The position numbers and the translations under genes were made by a program. A stretch of DNA of 64,000 nucleotides from the NCBI RefSeq assembly GCF_949774975.1, contig NC_083098.1, positions 37,529,915 to 37,593,914 of the forward strand, read 5' to 3'. The notes beneath the pieces are model-generated. The model ran no database searches. It worked only from the letters and a program-made list of their open reading frames with translations, and was not told where the DNA came from. Of the stretch, positions 1 through 12,889 are shown piece by piece. Numbering within the stretch: position 1 is the first letter of the stretch; every line of letters begins with the position of its first letter. This DNA comes from Lagenorhynchus albirostris (lineage: Eukaryota > Chordata > Mammalia > Artiodactyla > Delphinidae).

Positions 1-2371
1 GGAGCTTGTAATTAATTTGGTGATAATGTGAGACACTCAGAGCCAGCATTTACTATTTATTCATCAGAACATGAAAAGTTTAAAGAAAAAAAATTTTTTT
101 CAACATCAGGATTTCTTTAAATTCCTTATTTGTGTACACTGCAGAATTACACGATTTTAAAGATGACAATTTAAAATATTTTGTTGCAGTAAAAAATTGT
201 CTTTTTATGAAAGAATATTTTGAAAATTCATTAGTCTACAGTTTTATTTATAATTTAACATAAAGCTAAAGATATTCTCCTCTGTTGTAAGTTTAAATGA
301 TTTTCTTCTGTTTTGTTAAAAAAGCAAATCAGTGATATAACATTTATAAAATAAAGGTTAGCCATTAATATGATGCCATAGAAATCATAAAGAAAGAAAA
401 GCAAGTTAAACAGGTAGTCTCAAGGAGAAAATCTTCCTCTGTTTCCTGGAATTAGAATATTTAGCATTGTTTTCTGTGAATGTTTTTTTATTTTTTTTAC
501 TGAGATTCACAAGTGCAAAGTAGGTACATTCACATTTTATTTATACATATCAGTAGCCTTTTATAATTCCATGTTTGCGCTGAAGTTTAAAACAATGTGA
601 TTTGTAAAATATCTAATTAACTTTTAAAACAAACTTTTCAAAGAAATGATGTTCAGATTTTAGAAAACCATATCAAATCTTCTTCCTATTGTACTTTGAA
701 GTATTCATTGAAAGAAAATTTATCAAATCCCATTGTCTGAATCCTATGCTAAATAAAGATATAATTAGGTTAAGGAGAAAAACAGTGTAGTCTCACAATT
801 GCGTTACCAGAGCCGCATAATCTCCTAGATAGGAAACATCTGCCAGGTTGCTGGTTAGAAGCTCACATTAGTCCAAAAAATATTCCATCATAGATCACAG
901 TCCAAGCCACTGGGGTGTGGAAGTGGCAATAAAGTGCTTTCTTTGTTTAGATTTAAACTGCCACGACCGATATTATATCATTTCTGCCACTTGGCTAGAG
1001 TAGAAAAAAGATAATTTAGTATAATCTAATGCCTGACAAATAATACACTTGAGATTTTCTCACCTAGAAAACTTATAACCATATTTTAGTAACACCAAAA
1101 CTTACTTAACATTCCTTCTAAGGAAAGTGACTCAGTTTCTGCCTGTCACAGTTGCAAATGAATCTGCTCTCTGCCTCTGGGAATACTGATGATGAGAGGG
1201 GAAATGTAATGAATCAGAACCATAAAAGCAACCAGAATTCTACCTCGGCAGCATTAGTGTACAAAACTCTTATGGAGACCCAAATACCATATCAGACTGT
1301 CTCAGAACGCATCAAAATCCAGTTTCCAACTGTGATTGAATTTGCCAATTTCTTCTAAGGTCTATTCACAGTCAGTATTCATTGGAATATCTTGAAATTT
1401 TCATAGAATAATCCAGTTTCACCCTGATAAGCAGATATGCATATTAGATGAGGGAAGGCTTACTACTACCCCTGGTCCCAACAAGATTTAGTATCAAATT
1501 CTTTTATTGCCTAGTTCCTGTTTTAGTTGTGATGACTAATTAATAAAATTTGGTGCAATGGCTTTCTCTTGAGAAATCATCCTGCCTTGAGTAATAAAAA
1601 TCTATATAAATTCATGTGCATATACTCTACTTTTGTAATTTATAATAAGAGAGCTTATCATTTCCAGGCACAAGGCTTAGCATTTCCATGGCATAAGCAT
1701 GGATAGTCTGTAGGAATAGTGAATCCTGAGGGAAGTTAAATGGAATTTGGAAATTGGAGAGATTTCCAGGGCATTATTACTCAGAAAAGATACGTTAAAT
1801 AAAGAAAATGGAATTCAGTATATTCATCAGTAGTTCAGATTTTGAGTTTATATCTCTCTGCATTATTTTTATGTGAAAGCTTTGTGATCTATTGTCTATT
1901 TTAGCTTCTGACATGAAGATAAACTTCCAAAACTGTTTTCCTTTTACTTTGAAATATCTGTATCCAGCAGAGCCACACAAATGAGAACTGGGAGATATAG
2001 CAGTTATTAAACCAACAACAGTCTAGAACCAACTGATATTGAAGCAATACCAGGACTAAGGTTCCATGTAGGTCATCTGTTGTTATTGTTGTTGCTGTTG
2101 TTTAAAGGCATAGCTGAGGGAGAGTGAAAATCAAAGGATTTTAATCTGAAAGATGAAAATTTTCCAGTTTTAGAATAGTGGTTGGAGATCATAGATTATA
2201 TTCACATATTTTAATATTATTATTTGGATTAGGGAACAGGGTAATTCCTGTTTAGATAATGGAGAGAAGTTCCATAGAGTCAGCTGTGATGTGGAATGCC
2301 TTTCTAAGTGGTTTCAGCAGTGAAAAGTATTGCCCAGTGAGTAAGCTTCCCTCATTGGAAAAATTTTCTTA

Positions 2372-2562
2372 ATTATATATATAAATACAAGATACAATAT
2401 AATATTATATAAATATAAAATAAATGAGCCTTTGCTATATATATTTAATTCCAACATATAATTTATATATGCATATATGTATATAATTTATATATGTATA
2501 TATTTATACACATACTTATATATGTATATGAATATAAGTTATATATATATAATACATGATGA
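2372..2562. repeat. TA-rich low-complexity tract
   Basis: About 190 bp of imperfect (TA)n, with runs such as tatatatgcatatatgtata, broken by one short mixed segment (near 2424-2433). It is probably length-variable between individuals. Confidence 0.85.
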
Positions 2563-2571
2563 TACATAACT

Positions 2572-2760
2572 AACATTTATTGAGAACTTACTATGTACCA
2601 GGCAATGTGGAAGGCTCTTTACCAGGCATAATCCTTTTACATCTTAAAAAATTTTTACATGATAAATACTGTCTATCATCCACATTTTAGCGGATGAAAA
2701 GAGAGATGAAGTAACTTGAAGTAACTTAGAAAGCAATGGAGTTGGTTCTGCAGCAGAAAA
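2572..2760 (-). repeat. MIR SINE (ancient)
   Basis: The segment acatttattgagaacttac, followed by tatgtaccaggcaatgtg, then ttacatctt and ccacattttagcggatgaaaa, corresponds in order to the reverse complement of the MIR consensus 3' half (cattttacagatgaggaaa on that strand). It is strongly diverged. Confidence 0.75.
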
Positions 2761-4431
2761 AAATGAGTTTCTGCCAGAAATAACATAGAAGAGATTTTTT
2801 TTGCATTAAATAAAAAATAGAAATAGAAGTTTTCTAACTAGCAGATAGGTTTGTGGCAGAAATAGCCTTTTCCAAATGTTTGAATGGATGCAGGCAAGAG
2901 AAAACTTGCTTACTGAGTTTATAGCTGTATATTTTTTACTTTATCTCTCCCACAATATCTATAAAAAATAGATACATGGTAAATAACAACTTAGACTGGT
3001 CACTTTGGACAGTATGATAAGAATATTTGCAATTCAAAAGCAAATACCATTTCAGAGATTTTTTTTCCCCTTTAATCAAGTTACAATACCAACCTCTTGT
3101 GAGACAGATATTATCTGGAATTACAAATGCATTAATAATAAAGGGATGCACAACTGTTTGCTCTATCTTTTCCTGATATTTTTGCATGTCACTTGCTTTC
3201 CTAAAATGGAAGCAAAACTAATTTGCTTCTCTGGGTATGCTTATCACCTTCAAAGGTGTAACCATTTCTTTGAAGTGATCACTCTGTTTAGATGTTAAGT
3301 CAAACTTTGGAAACTTTGAGTTTAACCTGACTGAGATTTTCACACTGGAAAGAATCTTATGAGGAATTCTGTAAGGTTACTGTCAAATTACAAGATGTCA
3401 TTTGAAGACTAACTGGAGAAAAATTATAGTGTGCTGCTGCTATCCTAATGCCTTTCCCTATTTGTTCCCCCTCAACTTCCCTTATTCTTCTAGGTTATTT
3501 TCCCCCATAAGAATGACCTATCTTTCTTTCTGGGTTTTAATAGGAACGCGTGAGTAACCGAGTATAGTTAAAGATTTCACTTTCTTGCTTCCCCATTTTG
3601 CCCCTCCCTGAGTATCCTCTACCCTAACTTCCTGGTTTTAAGTTCTGGATGATAACTGGCAATAGCAGAGAGACCACTGTAATTTCACCTTGAATTCCAG
3701 GTTTCTTTTGACTCACAGTCTCAGAAGAAGTGTCACCTCTTTAAGTCATGTTGTTCATTTCATATCAAACCACCTTGTTTTGAAAGCCAGCATTTCTTAC
3801 CATTATAAAGCAACTGTGCTTATGAGGATAAGACAAGGCTTCCAGTTTAGAAGCATGCTCCTTTGATGGGAGTCAATGAAACTGAACCAGCATATTCCAA
3901 ACACTCATTCTTGGACTGGCATTTCACTTCTGGAAATTTATTCATATTTATAAGTAAGAGTAAGTGTGTTTTATAAAAGAAACCCTTTCTTCTGAGGTTG
4001 CTGGCAGCTCAGCTTTTCTTTCTTTTTTTTCCTCCAAGTATAGTATACAAAAGAATGAAAGAAAAGCCAATTTGCATATTTCCCATATTAACACAATCTA
4101 AAATAATTTACAATACAAATCAGTAGGATTCTAGCAGATGAATGCAAATGAGACCTTTTAAATCAGAAACTAAATTAATCATTGAATTATAATTGCAAAA
4201 TAATATTATCATACATTAGGTGGCATTGAGTGGCATTGTTACATAGCAGAAAGGGTCCCGACATTCTTGTGTTCTTCCCATCCACTGTTTTAAAGCACTG
4301 TAAGACTGGCCTCTTATCCAGTCAGCAAAAGGTCAGACTGTTGCTCCATGGCATGGGTAGGCAAGTGTTTTCGTTTATTTGCTGTTCTATTCCTGTCTTC
4401 TTGTTTATCTTCATTTCATTTTTGTTTTCAG

Positions 4432-4503
4432 TTGACATGTGGTCAGTAGGGTGCATCATGGGAGAAATGATAAAAGGTGCAGTGCTGTTTCCTGGCACTG
4501 ATC
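4432..4503 (+). CDS. MAPK10: MAPK10 (JNK3) internal exon, beta-type alternative exon of kinase subdomain IX
   Basis: The 72-bp exon encodes (V)DMWSVGCIMGEM followed by IKGAVLFPGTDH; the last codon is completed by the next exon. DxWSxGC is the hallmark of protein kinase subdomain IX (the conserved Asp at the start of helix F). A pyrimidine-rich tract ending in tttgttttcag precedes it and a GT donor (gtatcc, fairly weak) follows. Both flanking introns are phase 1, as known for the JNK genes, and 72 bp is the JNK family length for this exon. JNK1 and JNK2 have two mutually exclusive versions here: alpha (M-V-x-H-K-I-L-F-P-G-R-D-Y) and beta (M-I-K-G-G/C-V-...-G-T-D-H). This copy is clearly beta-type. 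It changes the segment next to the docking/substrate-selectivity surface of the C-lobe. Assignment to MAPK10 rather than MAPK8/9 rests on the downstream exons. No alpha partner was seen between here and 22867. Confidence 0.93.
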
Positions 4504-7139
4504 GTATCCTTCTTAGCAGCCAGTGGTCTCTATGGGTATCATTCTCAATCAATTCCTTTTGGTGTCCAATACAATACTGATGATGGTATATTCTCACTGC
4601 CATTAGAGGGATTCTGGAGACTCCAACGTCAAATGTTTACCAGCTGGCATTATGGTAGGGTAACCTTGTCACCTAGCAAGATCTTATGTGGATAATACAG
4701 TATCAAATATGGAACATTCAACATGCTATCAAAAGGTCTGCCTTAATTTAGTCCTATGAAATTAATGACAGTGATATACTCTTTACTGTCTTTTTTTGTA
4801 GATGTTTTAAAATTAAGTTATATTCATAGCTAGATAATAAATGACAAAATCTTTTAGTTTAAGACTAAATATTTGTGCTTTTGTATCATAAAAATATTCA
4901 CTTGGCATGGAAATCTTTTATCAGTTAGATTTATGTGTACTCACAAATGTAATAGGTTTATTATTAACACATAATCAGAGAGCATGCATATGAATTTCAT
5001 TTTTAAATTGATATTCTAAAATTATTTTTCTCATTTACTTAATTTCTAGGAATAATAGCTCCATTCCTGCTCTTATTTTCTCCACATTATTAGCAAGTAC
5101 AATAATTAAAACCTCATTAATAATAATGATTATATGAAATATCTGAAGAGACCAAATTTACATCACTTGAATAAGTAAAAGTGATCCTCTCTTAAGCAGC
5201 TAATAATTAGCAATTAAAGATTCTAGAGCCTCTGCAGTATTAAAAAGATATGGATAATGTGATTTAGTGTACGGGTTTATAATAACTTATTTTCTTTAGT
5301 TAGTTAAATATCCTCTTACATGTAGTCATTTATGAAAATATTATATCCTCACCATACTAAAGATAAAATGATCATTACTTAAATGATAATTCAAAAACAA
5401 AATCAAGCCTATAGTAATGGTGTTTTAAAGTATAATTAAAGTAAATCTAATTACTAATATTATAGCCTAATCATATTATAATTAGCCATTTGCTCTGAGG
5501 ATTAATATATCACATATATATAGTTACATATGGATAGTCTCTGTATGTATTAAAGGACCAATTTACAAAATGACTGAGTTAGGCACTCAGGTTTGTAGAA
5601 TAAAAATCTTAACCTGAAATGTTTTGTTTAGTTAAAAATAAAGCTGCACTACTTTTAATTCTACTCTTACTAAAAACTTTTGTCTAGTTTCATATATGGC
5701 ACACATTTATTTCTAAAAAAATTATGTCTATATTGCAGTATTGTCTCCTACATATGCATTTTACTAAGTAGCATCTATAAATTTGCCACATTCATGTTTA
5801 TGCTCTTTAAAAGTATGTTGGTGTGACAAAAACTAAATTCCTCCAGATTTTAAACAAACAGGATTTCTTTGATTCCCAACGAATTATAAACTTGAGTTTG
5901 GCCTTTGAATATGAACATGAAACAGTTCTTAAGTTTTGGCTAATTTTAGACATTTGATAACAATAGACTCAATCTGTTAACTCTGTAATCTGATTTTTCA
6001 GAAGTTCATTATGCTTGAATAATTGATGACTGAAATGAATTATTTGCCACCTGTAAATTAAAATGATTGATTTTCATTACTTTTCCTTCATTTGCTGTTA
6101 AAGAAAATCAAATCAGGTTTCCACAACTGAGTTATTAAGTACAGATTAACATTTCTTAGAATCTATTTTTTGGAAGAAGTTGCTTGGTTATCATTTCTTA
6201 ACTTGGGTGTCAAAATCCCTTATAAGTAAGGCTTTGGGTTGCTGCTAATGTTAAAAAGTCTCATATTAGATGTCTTTTCAATACTTGAGCTTGGTATTTT
6301 TATATTGGGTCATTTCTGGAGCATTTGTGTAAGGATACATTTGTAAATTTTTTGAAGGGCAAATGGGAATTATTTTCTAAAGCGTCTTCTCTCATTGTAA
6401 GATGTGGTCTTTTCACGATTTCAAACATGTAGGTAAGTTTAAATCAGTACTTTTCAAGCAAGCAAATTATGAACACTGAGTATCATAACATTAAGCTCTT
6501 AAAATGCAAGACATTACTTATTTTTAAAAAATTCCCTATTATTAAATATGACTTTTCTAAAAGTGGCAATAAAATCATATCTAAATCTATTAGATATATA
6601 ATATGTATAGTATACATCTGTACAATATATCATAGGGAGTCATATTATTTTTAATCAATATATCCTTATTTATATGAAGACATTCTCAAAATAAATGATT
6701 GATAAAAGTCCTTGCAATATGAGCTATACATATATTCTTAATATATAAAATAACAGCAAAACTTGAAATATTAATAAGGTCTTATACCCTTTATCTTTTA
6801 TGCCTAAACAAATTCAACACAGTATTTTTAGCATTGAGAAATTGATACCCCAAAACAGTTCATTTATATACTACTTTGTTAATAGATGTATTTTAAGATA
6901 CATACTAATTGAATTTTATTCAAATTAAATGTGTTTAACTTTCTGCAGAAGAGTCAGAATTCAACTCTTGAGATACTTTTATATTGGAATATCTCCTAAT
7001 GAATTTCACCCTGGCAGACAATTTTACTTTAAAAATTACAAAATATTTTATATTACACAAGTGAATTAATATTAAATTCACAGCTTTTGAAGAAGATCAA
7101 TAAAATGAACGAACATATACTACCACTCAGGTTAAAAAG
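4504..7139 (+). other. MAPK10: MAPK10 intron, unassigned AT-rich sequence
   Basis: First part of the 18.4-kb intron between the 72-bp and 183-bp exons. It is very AT-rich, with no exon, no clear repeat family and no RNA gene that I can recognise. Confidence 0.6.
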
Positions 7140-8312
7140 TAGAACATTACCAATACCTTTGAATTATTTTGTGTGCTCCTCCTCAATTATATCCTTTCTC
7201 TTCCTCAGAGGACACCACAGTCCTAAAGACATGTTTTTACAATGTCCTTGACTTTCCTTACATTTTTACCACATGCATACTTAACCCTAAGCAACATATT
7301 ATTTAGTTTTATCTGTTTTACATATTGTACTATCATTATTTTATGACTTGCTTTTTTTTAAGTTAATATTATACTTTTAAGATTTATCCATGTTGATGCA
7401 TCAGAAATAGTTCATTCATTTTCATTACTGTATAGTATTCCAGTCTATGAATATTCTACAATAAATCCATTCTCCTATAAATAGACTTTGGAATATATTG
7501 AGTTTTTGTTTTTGCTTTCATAAACAATGAATATATGTCTCCTGGAGCACATGGACAATGTTCTTTATGATAAATGCATGGCCTCATAGGTGTGCACATA
7601 TTAAACTTGACTATGTAACATCAGATTGATTTCCAGAGTAAAAGTATATAAACGTAACTGTCTACTCAACATCCTTACCAACTCTTGATATTTGTCAGAT
7701 TTGTTTTTAAATTTGTTAGCAATCTCTTGGGTATAAAATTCTATTTCATTGGAGCTTTTATTTACATTTTCTTTACAAGCATCTTTCCCTATTTATTGGC
7801 CATAAGTATTTCCCCCTTGGTAATATGTTTAAAAGTTTTTTAAAACAATTTTTTCTATTGTATTTTAAAAAACAGATTAGTAGGAGTTCTTTATTTATTC
7901 CAGTACCTAATCTTTGTCCATTTTATGTGTTGTAAATATCTTCTCCCTCTATTTAGATTATTTTCCCATTTTATTGTATAGTGATTTTGGAATTTGGCAA
8001 TCTGTTTTTATTTTATTTTTTTATAGTTCATGTATTTTTATGTCTTGTTAAAGAATCCTTTGATGCCTTTATATTCTCTTGTAATTTTGCTGTGGATGTT
8101 TTAAAGTTTAATCTCTTATATTTAAGCCTTTAGTTCACTTGGAAATGATTTTTCTGTATGATGTGAAAGAGGGATTTCAGTTTCATTTACTGACTTATTA
8201 TTTCTTCATTGACCTATAAGTTTTCACATTTTGGGGGAAGGGGTATTAGATTCTGGGCTCTATATTCTGTTCCACTAGCTTGTCTATCTCTATACCACTA
8301 CTACCCTTCCTT
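7140..8312 (-). mobile_element. Ancient L1 (L1M-type) ORF2 remnant, left part, interrupted by a younger L1
   Basis: The minus strand carries diverged L1 ORF2 3' sequence. On the + strand, phrases such as ttattccagtctatgaatatt, the 'cataaacaatgaatat' segment, and ctgttccactagcttgtctatc line up with L1 in reverse orientation. The copy continues on the far side of the young L1 at 15804. It is too decayed to give reading frames. Confidence 0.7.
8301..8312. repeat. Target-site duplication, left copy (L1 at 8313-15791)
   Basis: CTACCCTTCCTT here matches CTACCCTTTCTT at 15792-15803 with one mismatch, bracketing the L1. Confidence 0.75.
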
Positions 8313-8642
8313 TTTTTTTTTTTAACGTCTTTATTGGAGTATAATTGCTTTACAGTAGTGTGTTAGTTTCTGCTTTATAAAAAAGTGAATCAGTTATACA
8401 TATACATATGTCCCCATATCTCTTCCCTCTTGAGTATCCCTCCCTCCCACCCTCCTTATCCCAACCCTCTAGATGATCACAAAGCACCGAGCTGATCTCC
8501 CTGTGCTATGCGGCTGCTTCCCACTAGCTTCCTATTTTACATTTGGTAGTGTAGATATGTCCATGCTGCTCTCTCACTTTGTCCCAGCTTAACGTTCCCC
8601 CTACCCGTATCCTCAAGTCCATTCTCTAGTAGGTCTGTGTCT

Positions 8643-11600
8643 TTATTCCAGTCTTGCCCCTAGGTTCTTCATGACCATTTTTTTAGATTCCATATATGTG
8701 TGTTAGCCTATGGTATTTATTTTTCTCTTTCTGACTTACTTCACTCTGTATGACAGTCTCCAGGTCCAACCACCTCACTACAAATAACTCAATTTCGTTT
8801 CTTTTTATGGCTGAGTAATATTCCATTGTATATATGGGCCACATCTTTATCCATTCATCTCTTGATGGACACTTAGGTTGCTTCCATGTCCTGGATACTG
8901 GAAATAGAGCTGCAATGAACATTTTGGTACATGACTATTTTTGAATTATGGTTTTCTCAGGGTATATGCTCACTAGTGGGATTGCTGGGTCGTATGGTAG
9001 TTCTATTTTTAGTTTTTTAAGGAACCTCCATACTGTTCTCCATAGCGGCTATAACAATTTACATTCCCACCAACAGTGCAAGAGGGTTCCCTTTTCTCCA
9101 CACCCTCTCCAGCTTTTATTCTTTGTGGATTTTTTGATGATGGCCATTCTGACTGGTGTGAGATGATATCTCATTGTAGTTTTGATTTGCATTTCTCTAA
9201 TGATTAATGATGTTGAGCATTCTTTCAGGTGTTTGTTGGCAATCTGTATATCCTCTTTGGAGAAATGTCTATTTAGGCCTTCTGCCCATTTTTGGATTGG
9301 GTTGTTTGTTTTTTGATATTGAGCTGCATGAATTGCTTGTAAATTTTGGAGATTAATCCTTTGTCAGTTGCTTCATTTGCAAATATTTTCTCCCATTGAG
9401 GGTGGTCTTTTCATCTTGTTTATGGTTTCCTTTGCTGTGCAAAAGCTTTGAAGTTTCATTAGGTTCCATTTGTTTATTTTTGTTTTTATTTCCATTTCTC
9501 TAGGAGGTGGGTCAAAAAGTATCTTTCTGTGATTTATGTCATAGAGTGTTCTACCAATGTTTTCATCTAACAGTTTCATAGTGTCTGGCCTTACATTTAG
9601 GTCTTTAATCTATATTGAGTTTATTTTTGTCTATGGAGTTAGGGAGTGTTCTACTTTCATTCTTTTACATGTAGCTGTCCAGTTTTCCCAGCACCATTTA
9701 TTGAAGAGGCTGTCCTTTCTCCACTGCATATTCTTGCCTCCTTTATCAAAGATAAGGTGACCATGTGTGCATGGGTTTCTCTCTGGGCTTTCTGTCCTGT
9801 TCCATTGATCTATATTTCTGTTTTTGTGCCAGTACCATACTGTCTTGATTACTGTAGCTTTGTAGTATATTCTGAAGTCAGGGAGCCTGATTCCTCCCAC
9901 TCCATTTTTCTATCTCAAGATTGCTTTGACTATTCGGGGACTTTTGTGTTTCCATACAAATTGTGAAATTTTTATTCTAGTTCTATGAAAACTTCCAGTG
10001 GTAGTTTGATAGGGATTGCATTGATCCTGTAGATTGCTGTGTGTAGTACAGTCATTTTCACAACGTTGATTCTTCCAATCCAAGAACATGGTATATCTCT
10101 CCATCTATTTGTATCATCTTTAATTTCTTTCATCAGTGTCTTATACTTTTCTGCATACAGGTCTTTTTTCTCCTTAGATAGGTTTATTCCTAGATATTTT
10201 AATCCTTTAGTTGCAGTGGAAAATGGGAGTGTTTCCTTAAATCTCTTTCAGATTTTTCACTGTTAGTGTATAGGAATGCAAGATATTTCTGTGCATTAAT
10301 TTTGTATCCTGCTACTTTACCAAATTCATTGATTAGCTCTAGTAGTTTTCTGGTAGCATCTTTAGAATTCTCTATGTATAGTATCATGTCATCTGCAAAG
10401 AGTGACAGCTTTACTTCTTCTTTTCCGATTTGGATTCATTTTATTTTTTTTTCTTCTCTGATTGCTGTGGCTAAATTTTCCAAATCTATGTTGAATAATA
10501 GTGGTGAGGGTGGGCAACCTTGTCTTGTTCCTGATCTTCATGGAAATGGTTTCAGTTTTTCGCCACTGAGGACGATGTTGGCTGTGGGTTTGTTATATGT
10601 GGCCCTTATTATGTTGAGGAAAATTCCCTCTATGCCTACTTTCTGGAGGTTTTTTTAATCATAAATGGGTGTTGAATTTTGTCAAAAGCTTTCTCTGCAT
10701 CTATTGAGATGATCATATGGTTTTTCTCCTTCAGTTTGTTAATATGGTGTATCACATTTATTAACTTGCATATATTGAAGAATCCTTGCATTCCTGGAAT
10801 AAACCCCACTGCATCGTAGTGTGTGATCATTTTAATGTGCTGTTGGATTCTGTTTGCTACTATTTTGTTGAGGATTTTTCCAGCCATGTTCATCAGTGAT
10901 ATTGGCCTATAGTTATCTTTCTTTGTGACATCCTTGTCTGGTTTTGGTATCAGGGTGATGGTGGCCTCGTAGAATGAGTTTGGGAGTGTTCCTCCCTCTG
11001 TTATATTTTGGATGAGTTTGAGAAGGATAGGTGTTAGCTCTTCTCTAAATGTTTGATAGAATTCGCATGTGAAACCATCTGGTCCTGGGCTTTTGTTTGT
11101 TGGAAGATTTTTAATCACAGTTTCAATTTCAGTGCTTGTGATTGGTCTGTTCATATATTCTATTTCTTCCTGATTCAGTCTCGGAAGGTTGTGCATTTCT
11201 AAGAATTTGTCCAGTTCTTCCAGGTTTTCCATTTTTTTGGCATAGAGTTGCTTGTAGTAATCTCTCGTGATCTTTTGTATTTCTGCGGTGTCAGTTATTA
11301 CTTCTCCTTTTTCATTTCTAATTCTATTGATTTCTATCTTCTCCCTTTTTTTCTTGATGAGTCTGGCTAATGGTTTATCAATTTTGTTTATCTTCTCAGA
11401 GAACCAGCTTTTAGTTTTATTTATCTTTGTTATCGTTTCCTTTTGTTGGAAGATTTTTAATCACAATTTCAATTTAAGTGCTTGTGATTGGTCTGTTCAG
11501 ATTTTCTTTTTCTTCCTGGTTCAGTCTCGGAAGGTTGTGCTTTTCTAAGAATTTGTCCATTTCGTCCAGGTTGTCCATTTTATTGGCAAAGAGTTGCTTG

Positions 11601-12831
11601 TAGGAATCTCTCATGATCCTTTGTATTTCTGCAGTGTCAGTTGTTACTTCTCCTTTTTCATTTCTAATTCTATTGATTTGATTCTTCTCCCATTTCTTCT
11701 TGATGAGTCTGGCTAATGGTTTATCAATTTTGTTTATTTTCTCAAAGGACCAGCTTTTAGTTTTATTGATCTTTGCTATCGTTTCCTCCATTTCCTTTTC
11801 CTTTATTTCTGATCTGATCTTTATGCTTTCTTTCCTTCTGCTAACTTTGGGGTTTTTTTGTTCTTCTTTCTCTAATTGCTTTAGGTGTAAGTTTACATTG
11901 TATATTTGAGATGTTTCTTGTTTCTTAAGGTAGTATTGTATTGCTATAAACTTCCCCCTTAGAACTGCTTTAGCTGCGTCCCATAGGTTTTGGGTCATCG
12001 TGTTTTCATTGTCCTTTTTTTCTAGGATTTTTTTTTTATTTCCTCTTGATTTCTTCAGTGATCTCTTGGTTATAAAGTAGTGTATTGTTTAGCCTCCATG
12101 TGTTTGTAATTTTTTACAGATATTTTCCTGTAATTGATATCTAGTCTCATAGCGTAGTGGTTGAAAAAGATACTTGATATGAATTCAATTTTCTTAAATT
12201 TGCCCAAGCTTTATTTATGACCCAAGATATGATCTATCCTAGAGAATGTTCCTTGAGAAGAATGTGTATTCTGTTGTTTTTGGATAATGTCCTATAAATA
12301 TCAATTAAGTCCTTTTTGTTTAATGTATCATTTAAAGTTTGTGTTTCCTTATTTTTTTTCATTTTGGATGACCTGTCCATTGTTGAAAGTGGGGTGTTAA
12401 TGTCCCCTACTATTATTGTGTTACTGTCTATTTCCCCTTTTATGGCTCTTAGTATTTGCCATATGTATTGAGGTGCTCCTCTGTTGGGTGTATAAATATT
12501 TACAATTGTTATATATTCTTCTTGGATTGATGCCTTGATCATTATGTAGTGTCCTTCTTTGTCTCTTGTAATAATCTTTGTTTTAAAGTCTATTTTGTCT
12601 CATGAGAATTGCTACGCCAGCTTTCTTTTGATTTCCATTTGCATAGAATATCTTTTTCCACCCCCTCACTTTCAGTCTGTATGTGTCCCTATATCTGAAG
12701 TGGGTCTCTTGTAGACAGCATATATACAGGTCTTGTTTTTGTATCCATTCAGCCAGTCTATGTCTTTTGGTGGGAGCATTTAATCCATTTACATTTAAGG
12801 TAGTTATTGATATGTATGTTCCTATTACCAT
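8643..12831 (-). pseudogene. L1 ORF2 remnant (endonuclease-reverse transcriptase), many frameshifts
   Basis: Recognisable pieces are, from the N-terminus: the endonuclease start at 12831 (ITTLNVNGLNAPTKRHRLAE, then CCLQETHF); VGDINTPLS near 12400; KSPGPDGFTCEFYQ, ITLIPKPDKD and ISIDAEKAFDKIQHPF in 11232-10636 (reverse transcriptase palm and fingers); and the C-terminal MEYYSAIKRNEIELFV near 8830. Frames shift repeatedly. The endonuclease motif reads GDIN where the young copy has GDFN. The 346-bp duplication adds a further frameshift, because its length is not a multiple of three. No functional protein is possible. Confidence 0.93.
11098..11789 (-). repeat. Tandem duplication, 2 x 346 bp, inside L1 ORF2
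   Basis: Copy 1 is 11098-11443 and copy 2 is 11444-11789. Both begin tgttggaagatttttaatca and both end in the 'tatcgtttcc' segment (11431 and 11777). The offset is 346 bp along the whole unit, with scattered substitutions and no net indel. The single copy in the young L1 lies at about 34980-35325. In protein terms the repeated piece spans the region around LNQEE.NLNRPITST and the stretch upstream of it. Confidence 0.92.
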
Positions 12832-12889
12832 TTTCTTAATTGTTTTGGGTTCGTTATTGTAGTTCTTTTCCTTCTCTTGTGTTTCCTGC

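Larger units (their letters stand above)
1..4431 (+). other. MAPK10: MAPK10 intron, left part (continues off the left edge)
   Basis: AT-rich sequence without a convincing exon. It holds a (TTG)-rich patch near 2075-2102, a TA-rich low-complexity tract (2372-2562) and a MIR copy on the minus strand (about 2572-2760). Short open frames here, including a 68-codon one at 1152, show no recognisable family, splice context or codon bias. The alpha-type JNK exon was looked for and not seen. Confidence 0.7.

Noticed and set aside
1152..1358. 68-codon open frame as a possible small gene
   Set aside because: No start context, motif or splice evidence; expected by chance in this length of DNA.
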